A stretch of 50,802 nt of DNA from an uncultured Collinsella sp. (GTDB lineage: Bacteria; Actinomycetota; Coriobacteriia; Coriobacteriales; Coriobacteriaceae): the NCBI GenBank assembly GCA_958415665.1, contig CATYZK010000013.1:1-50802 (forward strand), given 5' to 3'. Positions 1 to 7,467 of the stretch are shown here, one piece after another. Position numbers and translations under genes: made by a program. A model generated the notes under the pieces. It did not search any database, had not been told where the DNA came from, and saw nothing but the letters and a program-made list of their open reading frames with translations. How positions within the stretch are numbered: the first letter of the stretch is position 1; every line of letters begins with the position of its first letter.

Positions 1-10
1 ATATAAAGTA

Positions 11-44
11 TTATAACGTCATGGGATGAATGAAGGGTTCATCC
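11..44 (+). promoter_or_regulatory. Candidate -10 box and operator before the deglycase/PTS operon
   Basis: A TATAAC hexamer at 12-17 could be a -10 box; any -35 box would lie before the window. Just downstream is an inverted repeat, GGATGAA-N7-TTCATCC at 24-44, where a repressor could cover the transcription start. If this is a promoter, the SIS gene is the first gene of its transcript. Only sequence shape supports the call. Confidence 0.3.
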
Positions 45-64
45 AAGTGAGTTAGGAGTAAGGG

Positions 65-1099
65 ATGTTCAATTTCGATGAGCCTCGTTACGAGAAGGTT
101 GTGAGCGATGCCCTCGCTCTCCGTCCTCAGATTGAGGCTGCCGTGGACAAGGTCTGCGAGCAGGGTTATTCCAACATCTTCTTCATCGGCTGCGGCGGCA
201 CCTGGGCCCACACGCTCCCGATGAAGTATTGGGTCGAGACCACCACGGCCGACGTCGACGTCCACTGCGAGATTGCCGCTGAGTTCCTCGCATGCCCGCC
301 CAAGACCTTCAACAAGGACTCGGTCTGCGTCTTCTCCACCCGTACCGGCACCACCCCCGAGATCATCGAGGCCGCCAAGTTCTGCCAGGAGCAGGGCGCC
401 CGCACGCTGATGTATGTCTCCAACGACAACACCCCGGCCACCGAGTACGCCGATTACAAGTTCTTCAGCTTCGCCGAGGACGACGTCCTGTGCGAGGCCA
501 TCTACACCTACCAGATCACGCTGGTCGCCCGCTTCCTCAAGAACGCCGGCGCCTTCCCCAAGTACGACACCTTCATGGAGGAGTTCGGCAACATCGCTCC
601 GTACCTCATCAAGGCCAAGGACGCTCAGGACGAGCGCTGCGCCGCCATGGCCGAGGACTTCAAGGACACCGATTACCACATGGTGATTGGCTCCGGCATG
701 CTCTGGGGTGAGGCCTACGACTACGCCATGTGCATTCTCGAGGAGATGCAGTGGATCAAGACCAAGTCCATCCACGCCGCCGAGTTCTTCCACGGCACCA
801 TCGAGCTGTGCGAGGAGGGCACGAGCCTCATCATGCTCTACGGCGAGGACGACACCCGTAAGCTCATGGACCGCGTGGACAACTTCACTCACATGCTCGC
901 CGACGAGAAGGGCGTCAACGTCCGCGTGAACAAGTTTGACACCGCCGAGGTCGAGCTGCCGTTCAGCGACCCCGAGTTCCGCAAGATTGTCTCCCCGATG
1001 GTCACCTACACCATCACCGAGCGTCTGAGCTGCCATCTCGAGCACGTCCGTAACCACCCGCTCACCACGCGTCGTTACTATCACCAGATGAACTACTAA
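65..1099 (+). CDS. SIS-domain sugar-phosphate enzyme, fructoselysine/glucoselysine-6-P deglycase-like
   Basis: A 344-residue sugar isomerase (SIS) protein. The first SIS half has the phosphate-binding loop GCGGTWAH near residues 42-49 and STRTGTTPE near 91-99. The second half carries SIHAAEFFHG near 237-246, and the C-terminus HPLTTRRYYHQMNY resembles FrlB/GfrF-type deglycases. Known members split phosphorylated Amadori products (fructoselysine-6-P or glucoselysine-6-P) into sugar-6-P and amine in the cytoplasm. The IIC and IID permease genes that follow fit a Gfr-type uptake system that phosphorylates during import. The ATG is preceded by GGAG at 55-58. No IIA or IIB gene is visible, so these lie upstream of the window or elsewhere. 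A related SIS isomerase or deaminase cannot be excluded. Confidence 0.8.
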   Translation: MFNFDEPRYEKVVSDALALRPQIEAAVDKVCEQGYSNIFFIGCGGTWAHTLPMKYWVETTTADVDVHCEIAAEFLACPPKTFNKDSVCVFSTRTGTTPEIIEAAKFCQEQGARTLMYVSNDNTPATEYADYKFFSFAEDDVLCEAIYTYQITLVARFLKNAGAFPKYDTFMEEFGNIAPYLIKAKDAQDERCAAMAEDFKDTDYHMVIGSGMLWGEAYDYAMCILEEMQWIKTKSIHAAEFFHGTIELCEEGTSLIMLYGEDDTRKLMDRVDNFTHMLADEKGVNVRVNKFDTAEVELPFSDPEFRKIVSPMVTYTITERLSCHLEHVRNHPLTTRRYYHQMNY

Positions 1100-1180
1100 T
1101 CCTCTCAAATTGCTGCGGTTGTCTGCAGGCGAGCTGCGCAGAATGCCTCGCCTGCAGACCTATTTCTGGGGTTGATCGAA

Positions 1181-1954
1181 ATGGTTGTCCAGTATCTTCT
1201 AGTTGCACTGGTCGCATTTATTGCGTCCATGGACGAGCAATTATTTGGCATTACGATGCTTGGTCGTCCGCTGTTTACAAGTCTGTTTGTCGGCTTGATC
1301 CTAGGCGATGTCCAGCAGGGCGTTATCGTCGGCGCTGCTTTGGAGTCCATGTTCATGGGCGCCATCATGGTCGGCGCGGCGGTTCCTCCCGAGGTCTATG
1401 CCTCCGGCGTGCTTGGCTGCGCGTTTGCCGTCATTACGGGTACGGGCACGGCAACTGCCGTCGCGCTCGCCCTTCCCGTCTCCGTCTTCCTTCAGGTGTG
1501 GCGTAACTTCTGCTACGCCGTTCCGGGTGCCTTTGCCTGCAAGAAGATTGAGACCGCTCTGGCAAATCGCGATCTTGCCAAGGCGAATCTGTACCATCTG
1601 ACCATCGTGCCGCTGTCGATTGGCATTCCGTCTGCACTGCTGGTGTTTGGCTCGCTGTTCTTTGGTGCCGACCTCATCAACAATGCGCTCAACGCGATTC
1701 CGCAGTTTGTGATGGACGGCCTCAACGTTGCGTCCGGCGTCATGGTCTGCATCGGCTTCGCTCTTCTTATTAGGACCATGGGCGACAACAAGCTGCTTCC
1801 TTGGCTGTTCATCGGCTTCATTATGGTCATCTACCTCAAGATGGACGTGGTCGGCGTCGCCGCAGCTGCTATTTGCGTCGCGCTGCTCCTGGCCTTCCGC
1901 GAGGGCTCGTCCGGTCCGCAGGCGGTTGCTGCAGATGAAGAGGAGGACTTCTAA
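1181..1954 (+). CDS. PTS system mannose/fructose/sorbose-family IIC component
   Basis: A polytopic membrane protein of about 257 residues of the mannose-class PTS IIC family, forming the sugar channel together with IID. Hydrophobic helices alternate with the conserved LGRPLFTSLFVGLILGD segment, in which phosphate-coupled transporters of this class keep a GD pair, and with GAALESMFMGA. The C-terminus is acidic (DEEEDF). ATG 1181 is preferred because GGGG at 1168-1171 sits about nine bases upstream; an in-frame TTG at 1172 lies directly against it. It ends in TAATG, sharing one base with the IID gene. Its place after an Amadori-type deglycase suggests a glycated amine substrate, but mannose-class IIC sequences do not show substrate by eye. 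Confidence 0.9.
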   Translation: MVVQYLLVALVAFIASMDEQLFGITMLGRPLFTSLFVGLILGDVQQGVIVGAALESMFMGAIMVGAAVPPEVYASGVLGCAFAVITGTGTATAVALALPVSVFLQVWRNFCYAVPGAFACKKIETALANRDLAKANLYHLTIVPLSIGIPSALLVFGSLFFGADLINNALNAIPQFVMDGLNVASGVMVCIGFALLIRTMGDNKLLPWLFIGFIMVIYLKMDVVGVAAAAICVALLLAFREGSSGPQAVAADEEEDF

Positions 1955-2802
1955 TGGCTACCCAGAACACCGACCTCAAGGAGGCCAAGAAGGACGCGGT
2001 TATGACCCCCGATATGTATCGGAGCATGTTCCTTCGCCAGTTTACGAGCCAGTGCTCGCAGTCGTACGACAAGATGATGGCAATGGGCTTCATGTACACC
2101 ATTCAGAAGCCCCTGCGAAAGATCTATCCCAACGACGACGATTACTATGCGGCGCTCGATCGCCATACCGAGTTCTTTAACATCACGCCTCATGTGCTTC
2201 CGTTTGTAGCCGGCCTAACGGTTTCGATGGAAGAGCAGGCGGCTGCCGATAAGAACTTCGACACGTCCTCGATTAACGCCATGAAGGTCGGCCTCATGGG
2301 ACCGCTTTCCGGCATTGGCGATTCGTTCTACTGGGGTACGTTCCGCGTGGTCGCCGCCGGCATTGGTATTGGTATCGCTTCGACGGGCAACCCGCTTGGC
2401 CCCATCGTGTACGCGCTCATCTACTCCGTGATTAACTTTGCAACGCGTATCGTCGCAGCCCATCTGGGTTACGACCTGGGAACCAAGTTCCTGCAGCAGT
2501 CCGAAGAGAACAACCTTATGTCTCGCATGACGCATGCTGCCGGTGTCCTCGGAATGACCGTTATCGGCGCCATGATTGCGGCACAGGTCTCACTGTCCAC
2601 TGCTTTGACCTTTGACGTGGGTGGTTCGGAGATTGTCCTGCAGGATCTGTTCGATTCGATCTTCCCCGGTCTGCTGCCCTTGCTGGCAACCTTTGCCTGC
2701 GTCGCCCTGTACAAAAAGGGCGTCAAGACCATTTGGATCATCTTGGGCATCTTTGCGATCTGCATCATCGGAACGGGCTTGGGAGTGTTCGCGGCGGCGT
2801 AA
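1954..2802 (+). CDS. PTS system mannose/fructose/sorbose-family IID component
   Basis: A 282-residue mannose-class IID protein, the partner of IIC in the membrane. The cytoplasmic N-terminal part includes FLRQFTSQCSQSYDKMMAMG (about residues 25-44). It is followed by the family core KVGLMGPLSGIGDSFYWGT near 112-130 and several C-terminal helices. Translation is coupled to IIC through the shared TAATG. A strong terminator follows, so the transcript ends here. Length and domain order are normal for the family. Confidence 0.92.
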   Translation: MATQNTDLKEAKKDAVMTPDMYRSMFLRQFTSQCSQSYDKMMAMGFMYTIQKPLRKIYPNDDDYYAALDRHTEFFNITPHVLPFVAGLTVSMEEQAAADKNFDTSSINAMKVGLMGPLSGIGDSFYWGTFRVVAAGIGIGIASTGNPLGPIVYALIYSVINFATRIVAAHLGYDLGTKFLQQSEENNLMSRMTHAAGVLGMTVIGAMIAAQVSLSTALTFDVGGSEIVLQDLFDSIFPGLLPLLATFACVALYKKGVKTIWIILGIFAICIIGTGLGVFAAA

Positions 2803-2847
2803 TGTTGACTGCTATGCTCGCGCGTTGGATAACTAACTGACCGTTTG

Positions 2848-2885
2848 AAAACGGGGCTCGGCGTAAGGCCGGCCCCGTTTTTTTG
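2848..2885 (+). terminator. Rho-independent terminator of the PTS operon
   Basis: AACGGGGC and GCCCCGTT form a stem closing a loop of about 14 bases and are followed by a run of seven T. It ends the SIS-IIC-IID transcript. Confidence 0.85.
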
Positions 2886-2936
2886 TTTGAGGGATTTTCC
2901 GACCGTCCAAAAATCCACGCTCGTCCATCACTCACG

Positions 2937-3182
2937 TATCTCTCGTCTCTCATTCGTCACTAATACGAGAGAAAGCAGAAAGACGAGAGATAAATTATGA
3001 GAGATAACTGATCAGCAAAGAGACAGGCAATCATGGTATTGTCTCAATGCCGATTGCTCTACCAGCAAAAACATGTATAAATGAAGCAAATGGTAGACAT
3101 TCCATCTCTCATCTATCTCTCTATCTCTAAGCCGAGAGATAGAGAGATAGATGAGAGATAATTACGAGAGATAACTGAGAGA
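2937..3182. repeat. GAGATA-rich region with a 25-bp perfect palindrome and nested inverted/direct repeats
   Basis: This intergenic stretch is built from GAGAGATA and its complement. A perfect 25-bp inverted repeat with a 6-base loop lies at 3104-3128 and 3135-3159. A second pair, 12 bp and perfect, lies at 2937-2948 and 2981-2992. The block ATGAGAGATAACTGA, near 2996-3010, recurs with minor changes near 3160-3177. The segment between the two palindromes is AT-rich and holds smaller inverted pairs such as TCTACCA with TGGTAGA. No gene is seen. The palindrome could be a cruciform, a stable RNA hairpin or an operator array. It directly abuts the broken Schlafen-type gene, so it may mark a deletion joint or that gene's old control region. 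Confidence 0.75.
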
Positions 3183-3456
3183 CGAGGGAAATCTATCCGC
3201 GGATTTCCTTGATTCCCAGGGCAATGTCACCAAGGCTGGACTCCAAGTTGCGGGCACCTGCCCTCAGCAGTTTTATCCCAAGCTCTTTATCGACATGGCT
3301 GTCTATGCGGGGACCCGGAAAGGCACGGCGGAGTCGCTGAGGTTCATGGACCGCACAATCTGTGAGGGATAGTTGGACGAGATGATTTCGGATACTGTCG
3401 CGGCTGTCGCCAAAAACCTGCGCCGTACCTCGACCGTCCAAGGCATCTTGCGTTAG
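3175..3456 (+). pseudogene. Remnant of a Schlafen/AlbA_2 (AAA_4) ATP-binding transcriptional-regulator-like gene
   Basis: Read from 3181 in frame, the plus strand gives SADFLDSQGNVTKAGLQVAG, then YPKLFIDMAVYAGTRKG, FMDRTICEG and VAAVAKNLRR. I recognise these as the middle of the divergent AAA_4/Schlafen-type proteins with an N-terminal AlbA_2 domain, where the usual text is close to 'DRxxCEGTxPEM...AVAxNLR'. The threonine after CEG is replaced by a TAG stop (3370-3372) and a second stop ends the frame at 3454-3456. Both the N-terminal domain and the C-terminal half are missing, with no start codon in place. It is therefore a decayed fragment. Family identification is from memory of the motif pattern. 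Confidence 0.65.
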
Positions 3457-3547
3457 TGGACGAGGCGACCCAATAATCGACCCTCAATTGGCGCCCACTA
3501 AGGTAAAGCGGTTGTTGCTCAGTCGACGGTGATGCTAAAGACTCGGC

Positions 3548-4039
3548 TTACGCCGGCATGGCCCCGAACCCGTCCATTAAGAACAGCCTAAGAACCAGCT
3601 TGATGACATATCCCGGTTTGACTTCTGCCGCGTCAAAGACGTGGCGCTCGGCGAGCTCGCTGCAGTATGCATAGATGTCGCGGATAAGGTCCGCGCCCGA
3701 AAGCGTAAACATGTAGCCTGCGTCCGAAAGCGCATTGGGTGCGGCGGGCAACTTGGTCATGCGACAAAAGGTCAACAGGTCGGGCGCCATAGCGTCTTGG
3801 TAGCCAAGATGGCTGCCGTCTTCTTGTGCGGCGAGTTCCAGCTGGCGTACTCGATCCAGCGCCGCTGCCAGCACAAAGCTCGGTGTGGGAGCATTGACGT
3901 CCTCCGTGCTCGCCACGAGTCTGCCCGCCGCCTGCGTGACGAGCCAAGCGACCTCGCGCTGGCAGCGCACGGCCTTGCGCGTAACCGGCTTGATGGACGA
4001 AGAAGAAACGCTCCCCTTAGGCGGATTCGAAACAGCCAC
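3548..4039 (-). CDS. Hypothetical protein, 163 aa
   Basis: I do not recognise this protein. It starts at a GTG with a good ribosome site (GGGAGG, six bases upstream on the minus strand), which argues that it is real. The N-terminal 15 residues are Ser/Pro-rich (SVSSSS). The rest looks helical and soluble, with segments such as QREVAWLVTQAAGRLV, FVLAAALDRVRQLEL and SDAGYMFTLSGADLIRDIYA. There is no signal peptide, membrane segment or obvious catalytic motif. It is divergent from the gene starting near 4051 with only about 11 bases between the starts, so at least one of the two starts, or a promoter inside the neighbour, is unusual. Function unknown. Confidence 0.6.
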   Translation of the reverse strand: MAVSNPPKGSVSSSSIKPVTRKAVRCQREVAWLVTQAAGRLVASTEDVNAPTPSFVLAAALDRVRQLELAAQEDGSHLGYQDAMAPDLLTFCRMTKLPAAPNALSDAGYMFTLSGADLIRDIYAYCSELAERHVFDAAEVKPGYVIKLVLRLFLMDGFGAMPA

Positions 4040-4050
4040 AAGAACCTCCC

Positions 4051-4467
4051 ATGAACAATCCGGCCCAACAAGCCCGGATGAAACACGTGCTACATCAGTA
4101 TACAGGGGAGTGGGGTAGCGGGGTACAAGTGCGCCAGCGGCAAACCGAGAGCATCAACAATGTGCCTCCGCTCTATTTGGACGATGGTACGTGGGTCATT
4201 AAGTATTCGGTTCAAGCGCCGGGTACCGTTGGTTTTCGAGGCCAGAATTACAACCGTAAAATGCTCAACTGCACGGAATGTGGCATTCCAGTCGGAGTCA
4301 TATTTGCAACCGAGGTGGGCTACAAGGTGCTCGGCCTTGCGTTTGTTGAACGGTTCGAGCCCGAAAACGGATGGTTTGGACCCAATACGGTGTTTCTTGA
4401 GGCCCATCGCATCGAGTTCGATTGCTCGGAAAAGAAGCGTGAAAAGGCGGGGCTTCTGCCGTATTAG
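4051..4467 (+). CDS. Small protein resembling the N-terminal head of HNH restriction endonucleases
   Basis: A 138-residue protein whose centre (GQNYNRKMLNCTECGIPVGV, then YKVLGLAFVERF) resembles the ligand- or DNA-recognition domain that precedes the HNH nuclease in some putative restriction enzymes. In those, a 'NR.L..C.E.GIPVGV' stretch is followed by 'Y.VLGLA.V'. The similarity is from memory and is moderate. No HNH motif follows, because the frame stops at 4467 after a Lys/Glu-rich tail. It could be a truncated relic of such an enzyme or a free-standing sensor domain. The start is uncertain: neither ATG 4051 nor ATG 4078 has a clear ribosome site, and the gene sits back to back with the minus-strand gene starting at 4039. 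Confidence 0.5.
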   Translation: MNNPAQQARMKHVLHQYTGEWGSGVQVRQRQTESINNVPPLYLDDGTWVIKYSVQAPGTVGFRGQNYNRKMLNCTECGIPVGVIFATEVGYKVLGLAFVERFEPENGWFGPNTVFLEAHRIEFDCSEKKREKAGLLPY

Positions 4468-4589
4468 CGTATTAGGATTTGGCGTTCTTTTAAGATCGTG
4501 TTGTTTGATCGGATCGCGTGGCGATGCGATCTCGCGCACGCCCTCCGGTGCATGCTCTTCCTGATTTGCATAGCGAGAGGGGAGCGAGC

Positions 4590-4874
4590 GTGAGCTGGCG
4601 AGGCGATATTGCGATGGGGAAGTACGGAAAACTGCCGTGTGCCCTTATAGACAACAAAATGTTTCCGAGCGTAGAAGTTGATTGCGGGTCGTTTGTCGTC
4701 GCCTGTCCTTGCTGCGGCTCGCAAATACCGTGCCTCGACATTCGGTTCATCGATGCGCGCGACAGACTTAGCGACGAAGTGAGAAAACGGACGGGCGTTC
4801 ATATGCCGGTGTATCAGGAGAAATGCCCTGTTTGTGGCCTCGATATCGTGTACGACGCCGGCGACGAGGGATAG
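4590..4874 (+). CDS. Small zinc-ribbon-like hypothetical protein
   Basis: A protein of about 94 residues with two CPxC pairs, CPCC (in VVACPCCGSQIPCL) and CPVCG near the C-terminus (EKCPVCGLDIVYDAGDEG). The pairs are about 40 residues apart, consistent with a single zinc ribbon. GTG 4590 is chosen because GAGAGGGGAG at 4575-4584 sits five bases upstream; ATG 4614 is an alternative. It is cytoplasmic and may bind nucleic acid or a protein, but nothing identifies a partner. It follows the HNH-head-like gene on the same strand after 120 bases, so the two may be co-transcribed. Confidence 0.55.
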   Translation: MSWRGDIAMGKYGKLPCALIDNKMFPSVEVDCGSFVVACPCCGSQIPCLDIRFIDARDRLSDEVRKRTGVHMPVYQEKCPVCGLDIVYDAGDEG

Positions 4875-4912
4875 GTGATGCGGAGGAGCTGGCTGTGAAG
4901 GCATCTCTGTCC

Positions 4913-5599
4913 CTATAAATAAATCCCCTCACCGAGCTGCTTGTGGAACTCGGCGTGATGGTCGCGTGCCCAAGTAAAGAGTGCCTGGTCAAAGTCGGTG
5001 CGTGTGGCCGGGACGCCAAAGACGCCGGCAACTTCGACGCGCACAAACTCCAGTGCCGGCAGTTTGTTGATGGCGGTGAGGGCAAACGGGGACGTGGGTT
5101 CTTCGAACAGATAGTGGCTGCCTTGCAGCGCGTCGCAACTGGTGCACGTGTTGCCGAGCGACGGGGCTTTGGAGGCTCGTGCGCCTACGGGTTTGTAGCC
5201 ACAGCGCTTAGAAAGATAGTCGCGGATCTCGCTCGGGACGCAGCCAAGAGCGGGAACGATGGCGAGCGCGTTGGCATTGGCCGTGTCGATGGCAATGTGC
5301 CCGGCTTCGTTGGGCGCGTGCGCAATGGCGATGCCCTTGTCGTCATCGGTTCGATAGGGAATGCCGAAGGCCGCGACCGAGGTCTCTTCGTGGCATTTCC
5401 AGCACTCGCGCTTGCCCAGTACTAGATATATATACGGCGCTGAGGGGTCGGATCGGTCAACACCGGGCAGCCACTCGGCAAAGGGCTCGGGGTTGACGCC
5501 GCTGGGTACATACCAGATCTTCTTGGTCCGGTCCCATTTGGCGCCCAGCGCCTTGGCTTCTTCTTTGTGCGAAAAGGGGACATTGAGCTCGGTGCGCAT
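4913..5599 (-). CDS. DUF5710 domain-containing protein
   Basis: A protein of about 228 residues. The N-terminal 45 residues (LNVPFSHKEEAKALGAKWD then KKIWYVPSG) match the DUF5710 module, a short domain found in plasmid- and phage-associated DNA-handling proteins and in many Coriobacteria proteins. Two further cysteine pairs, CWKCHEE and CTSCDAL, suggest zinc binding. The C-terminus (TWARDHHAEFHKQLGEGIYL) is predicted soluble. ATG 5599 is selected because an AGGAG (ctcct at 5605-5609 on the plus strand) lies just upstream; a longer frame to 5635 lacks such a site. Function unknown. DUF5710 is thought to be a small nucleic-acid or protein-binding module, but I cannot verify that here. Confidence 0.75.
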   Translation of the reverse strand: MRTELNVPFSHKEEAKALGAKWDRTKKIWYVPSGVNPEPFAEWLPGVDRSDPSAPYIYLVLGKRECWKCHEETSVAAFGIPYRTDDDKGIAIAHAPNEAGHIAIDTANANALAIVPALGCVPSEIRDYLSKRCGYKPVGARASKAPSLGNTCTSCDALQGSHYLFEEPTSPFALTAINKLPALEFVRVEVAGVFGVPATRTDFDQALFTWARDHHAEFHKQLGEGIYL

Positions 5600-5890
5600 G
5601 GCGGCTCCTTGGTGCTGCAGGTGCAAGTGGCTCAAGGATACCGCAGGGCGCAGACATCGCGGCGTTTTGCTGAGAAGTTGCGGTGCGGACTGATTGGTTA
5701 TGCCGATGGATAGATCGGCAAGTAGATGGTCGGCTTTTGGCCAGTTGGGCGGTTGGAGCAGCTTGCGGCGCAGTTTTGTGCCTGGCTATTGTTGATGTTG
5801 GGGTATTGAATATGTTTGGCTGCCATTCGTCAGGTGAATTGATGTTGCGTTGCGATGACGGTTGGAACTGCCAGCGGATTTAGCGACATA
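5600..5890. other. Intergenic stretch with no supported gene
   Basis: Between the DUF5710 gene and the tRNA-Val terminator I find no convincing gene. A 66-residue plus-strand frame from GTG 5683 has one hydrophobic stretch but no ribosome binding site and no recognisable similarity. The DUF5710 promoter should lie here on the minus strand. Confidence 0.4.
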
Positions 5891-5926
5891 AAACAAAACA
5901 GCCCAGAGGACATAGCCTCTGAGCTG
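5891..5926 (-). terminator. Terminator of tRNA-Val
   Basis: On the minus strand CAGCTCAGAGG pairs with CCTCTGGGCTG (two G-U pairs) and is followed by TTTTGTTTT, eight bases beyond the tRNA 3' end. Confidence 0.8.
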
Positions 5927-5934
5927 CGAACATT

Positions 5935-6009
5935 TGGTGGGCGTTAGAAGATTTGAACTTCTGACCTCTTCCGTGTCAGGGAAGCGCTCTCCCCCTGAGC
6001 TAAACGCCC
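5935..6009 (-). tRNA. tRNA-Val(GAC)
   Basis: A complete cloverleaf on the minus strand. The acceptor pair is GGGCGTT with AACGCCC. The anticodon arm is CTTCC-CTGACAC-GGAAG, giving anticodon GAC. The T-loop is TTCAAATC, and CCA is encoded (5935-5937). An AT-rich TATATTAT box lies on the minus strand about 28 bases upstream (6037-6044). Unlike the other tRNA genes here it is not followed by a copy of its 3' end. Confidence 0.95.
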
Positions 6010-6298
6010 GATCAAGGGTGCGCAAGCGCGCAAGGGATAATATAACGGAGCCTGAACTCGGTGGCAAGAACATTTTTAAAAATCGCTTACATTGTGGAAT
6101 TCGGGGGTCTTGTCATATCCATTTCAAAAGAGTCTGCTGCCGCGATTTGGCTGTCGCATAATGCAAGGCCGTTGCGGTGTCGAGCTATGGAAAGACGCCT
6201 GCGGAATTGTCCTACCGATAAGCGGACAAGCCTTCGGCTGGTGCCTTCGCCGTGGTAAGGTAAGCCGAATTGCTTCCAGACTGTTTCGGGGGAGTGGA

Positions 6299-7321
6299 AT
6301 GAGCAAAGAGTGTGTCGAGCAGGTCGAAGGCGCAGGGGCTTCGGTGCCGATGACCGATATATCGAACATTGATGTGCCCGAGGGCACCGACGAGCTCAGC
6401 CGCAACACCCGTCGCGCGTGGCGCGACCGCCTTAACAGCGCCTCGACGCGCAAGATGATCACGGGCGTTCTGGCCACGCTGGTGGGTGGTTCGTTTTGGG
6501 GCTTCTCGGGTACCAGCGCGAGCTTTCTGTTCGATACCTACCACGTCGATACCCTGTGGCTCATGAGCGTACGTCAGATTCTCGCCGGCCTGCTGTTTAT
6601 GGTCGTGGTCGTCGCGCGCGATCGCGCGCGCCTGGTCAAGCTGTGGACCACGCCTGCCGACCGCAAGCAGCTGCTGCTCTTTACCGCCTTTGGTCTGCTG
6701 TTCAACCAGTTTTGCTATCTTTCGGCCGTGCGCCTGACGAACGCCGGAACCGCGACGGTGCTCCAATGCCTGCAGCTGGTCATCATCATGGGATACACCT
6801 GCGTCATCGATCGCCGTATGCCGCGTCCGCGCGAGGTTATCGGCATTGGTCTGGCTCTGGGTGGAACCTTTTTAATCGCCACCGGTGGTGACCCCACCAG
6901 CCTGAATATCTCGCCGCTCGGCCTGATCGCGGGTCTCATGTGTGCGGTCAGCGCCACGTGTATGGCGGTGATTCCCGCCAAGATCCTGCCCGAATACGGC
7001 AGCCCCATCGTCACGGGCTCGGCAATGCTCACGGCGGGCGTGGTCTCGTGTGTCTTCGTGCAGCCCTGGGCGCATATGCCGACGCTCGACGCTGCCGGCG
7101 TCGAGGCGCTCGCGGTGTTCGTGGTTATCGGCTCGTTTTTTGCCTACATGCTTTATATGCAGGGCGTTAAGGACATCGGCTCGGTGCGTGCGAGCCTCAT
7201 CGGAACCGTGGAGCCGGTTTCGGCGACTATCACTAGTGCCGTTATGCTGGGCACGGTATTTTTGCCGACCGACCTTATCGGCTTTGCCATGATCATCGTG
7301 ATGATGTTCCTTACGGTGTAG
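6299..7321 (+). CDS. EamA/DMT-family transporter
   Basis: A 340-residue drug/metabolite transporter superfamily protein with about ten membrane helices in two EamA repeats. Repeat one begins TGVLATLVGGSFWGFSG near residue 56. Repeat two spans from about residue 198 (SPLGLIAGLMCAVSATCMAV) to the C-terminus, including GSVRASLIGTVEPVSAT, the typical end-of-family motif. A 55-residue charged, soluble extension precedes the first helix. ATG 6299 is chosen for the GGGGGAG at 6288-6294; the open frame extends to 6092 without a better site. Family members move amino acids, purines or other small metabolites, mostly outward; the substrate cannot be read from sequence. Confidence 0.85.
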   Translation: MSKECVEQVEGAGASVPMTDISNIDVPEGTDELSRNTRRAWRDRLNSASTRKMITGVLATLVGGSFWGFSGTSASFLFDTYHVDTLWLMSVRQILAGLLFMVVVVARDRARLVKLWTTPADRKQLLLFTAFGLLFNQFCYLSAVRLTNAGTATVLQCLQLVIIMGYTCVIDRRMPRPREVIGIGLALGGTFLIATGGDPTSLNISPLGLIAGLMCAVSATCMAVIPAKILPEYGSPIVTGSAMLTAGVVSCVFVQPWAHMPTLDAAGVEALAVFVVIGSFFAYMLYMQGVKDIGSVRASLIGTVEPVSATITSAVMLGTVFLPTDLIGFAMIIVMMFLTV

Positions 7322-7467
7322 CTGGCGCCGCCAAGACAGATAAGGTGTTGCGCCACATTTTCGCCAATTGATATCCGTGTCTGGAGTTTAGCTGTCGATG
7401 CCCAATATGCCATAAACTAGTAACGTTATGGACTTTTTCATTGCGACTCAATTGCGAGGATTTCTTT

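Noticed and set aside
11..1108. 365-codon minus-strand frame opposite the SIS gene
   Set aside because: Composition is a mirror of the SIS gene; no start signal and no family similarity.
2937..3182. CRISPR-like array made of GAGAGATA units
   Set aside because: Repeats are short, unevenly spaced and mostly inverted, with no unique spacers or cas genes.
3193..3441. Minus-strand frame of 82 codons
   Set aside because: It is opposite the Schlafen-like remnant, whose plus-strand frame carries family-like sequence.
5683..5883. Possible 66-residue membrane protein from GTG
   Set aside because: No ribosome binding site and only a generic hydrophobic stretch.
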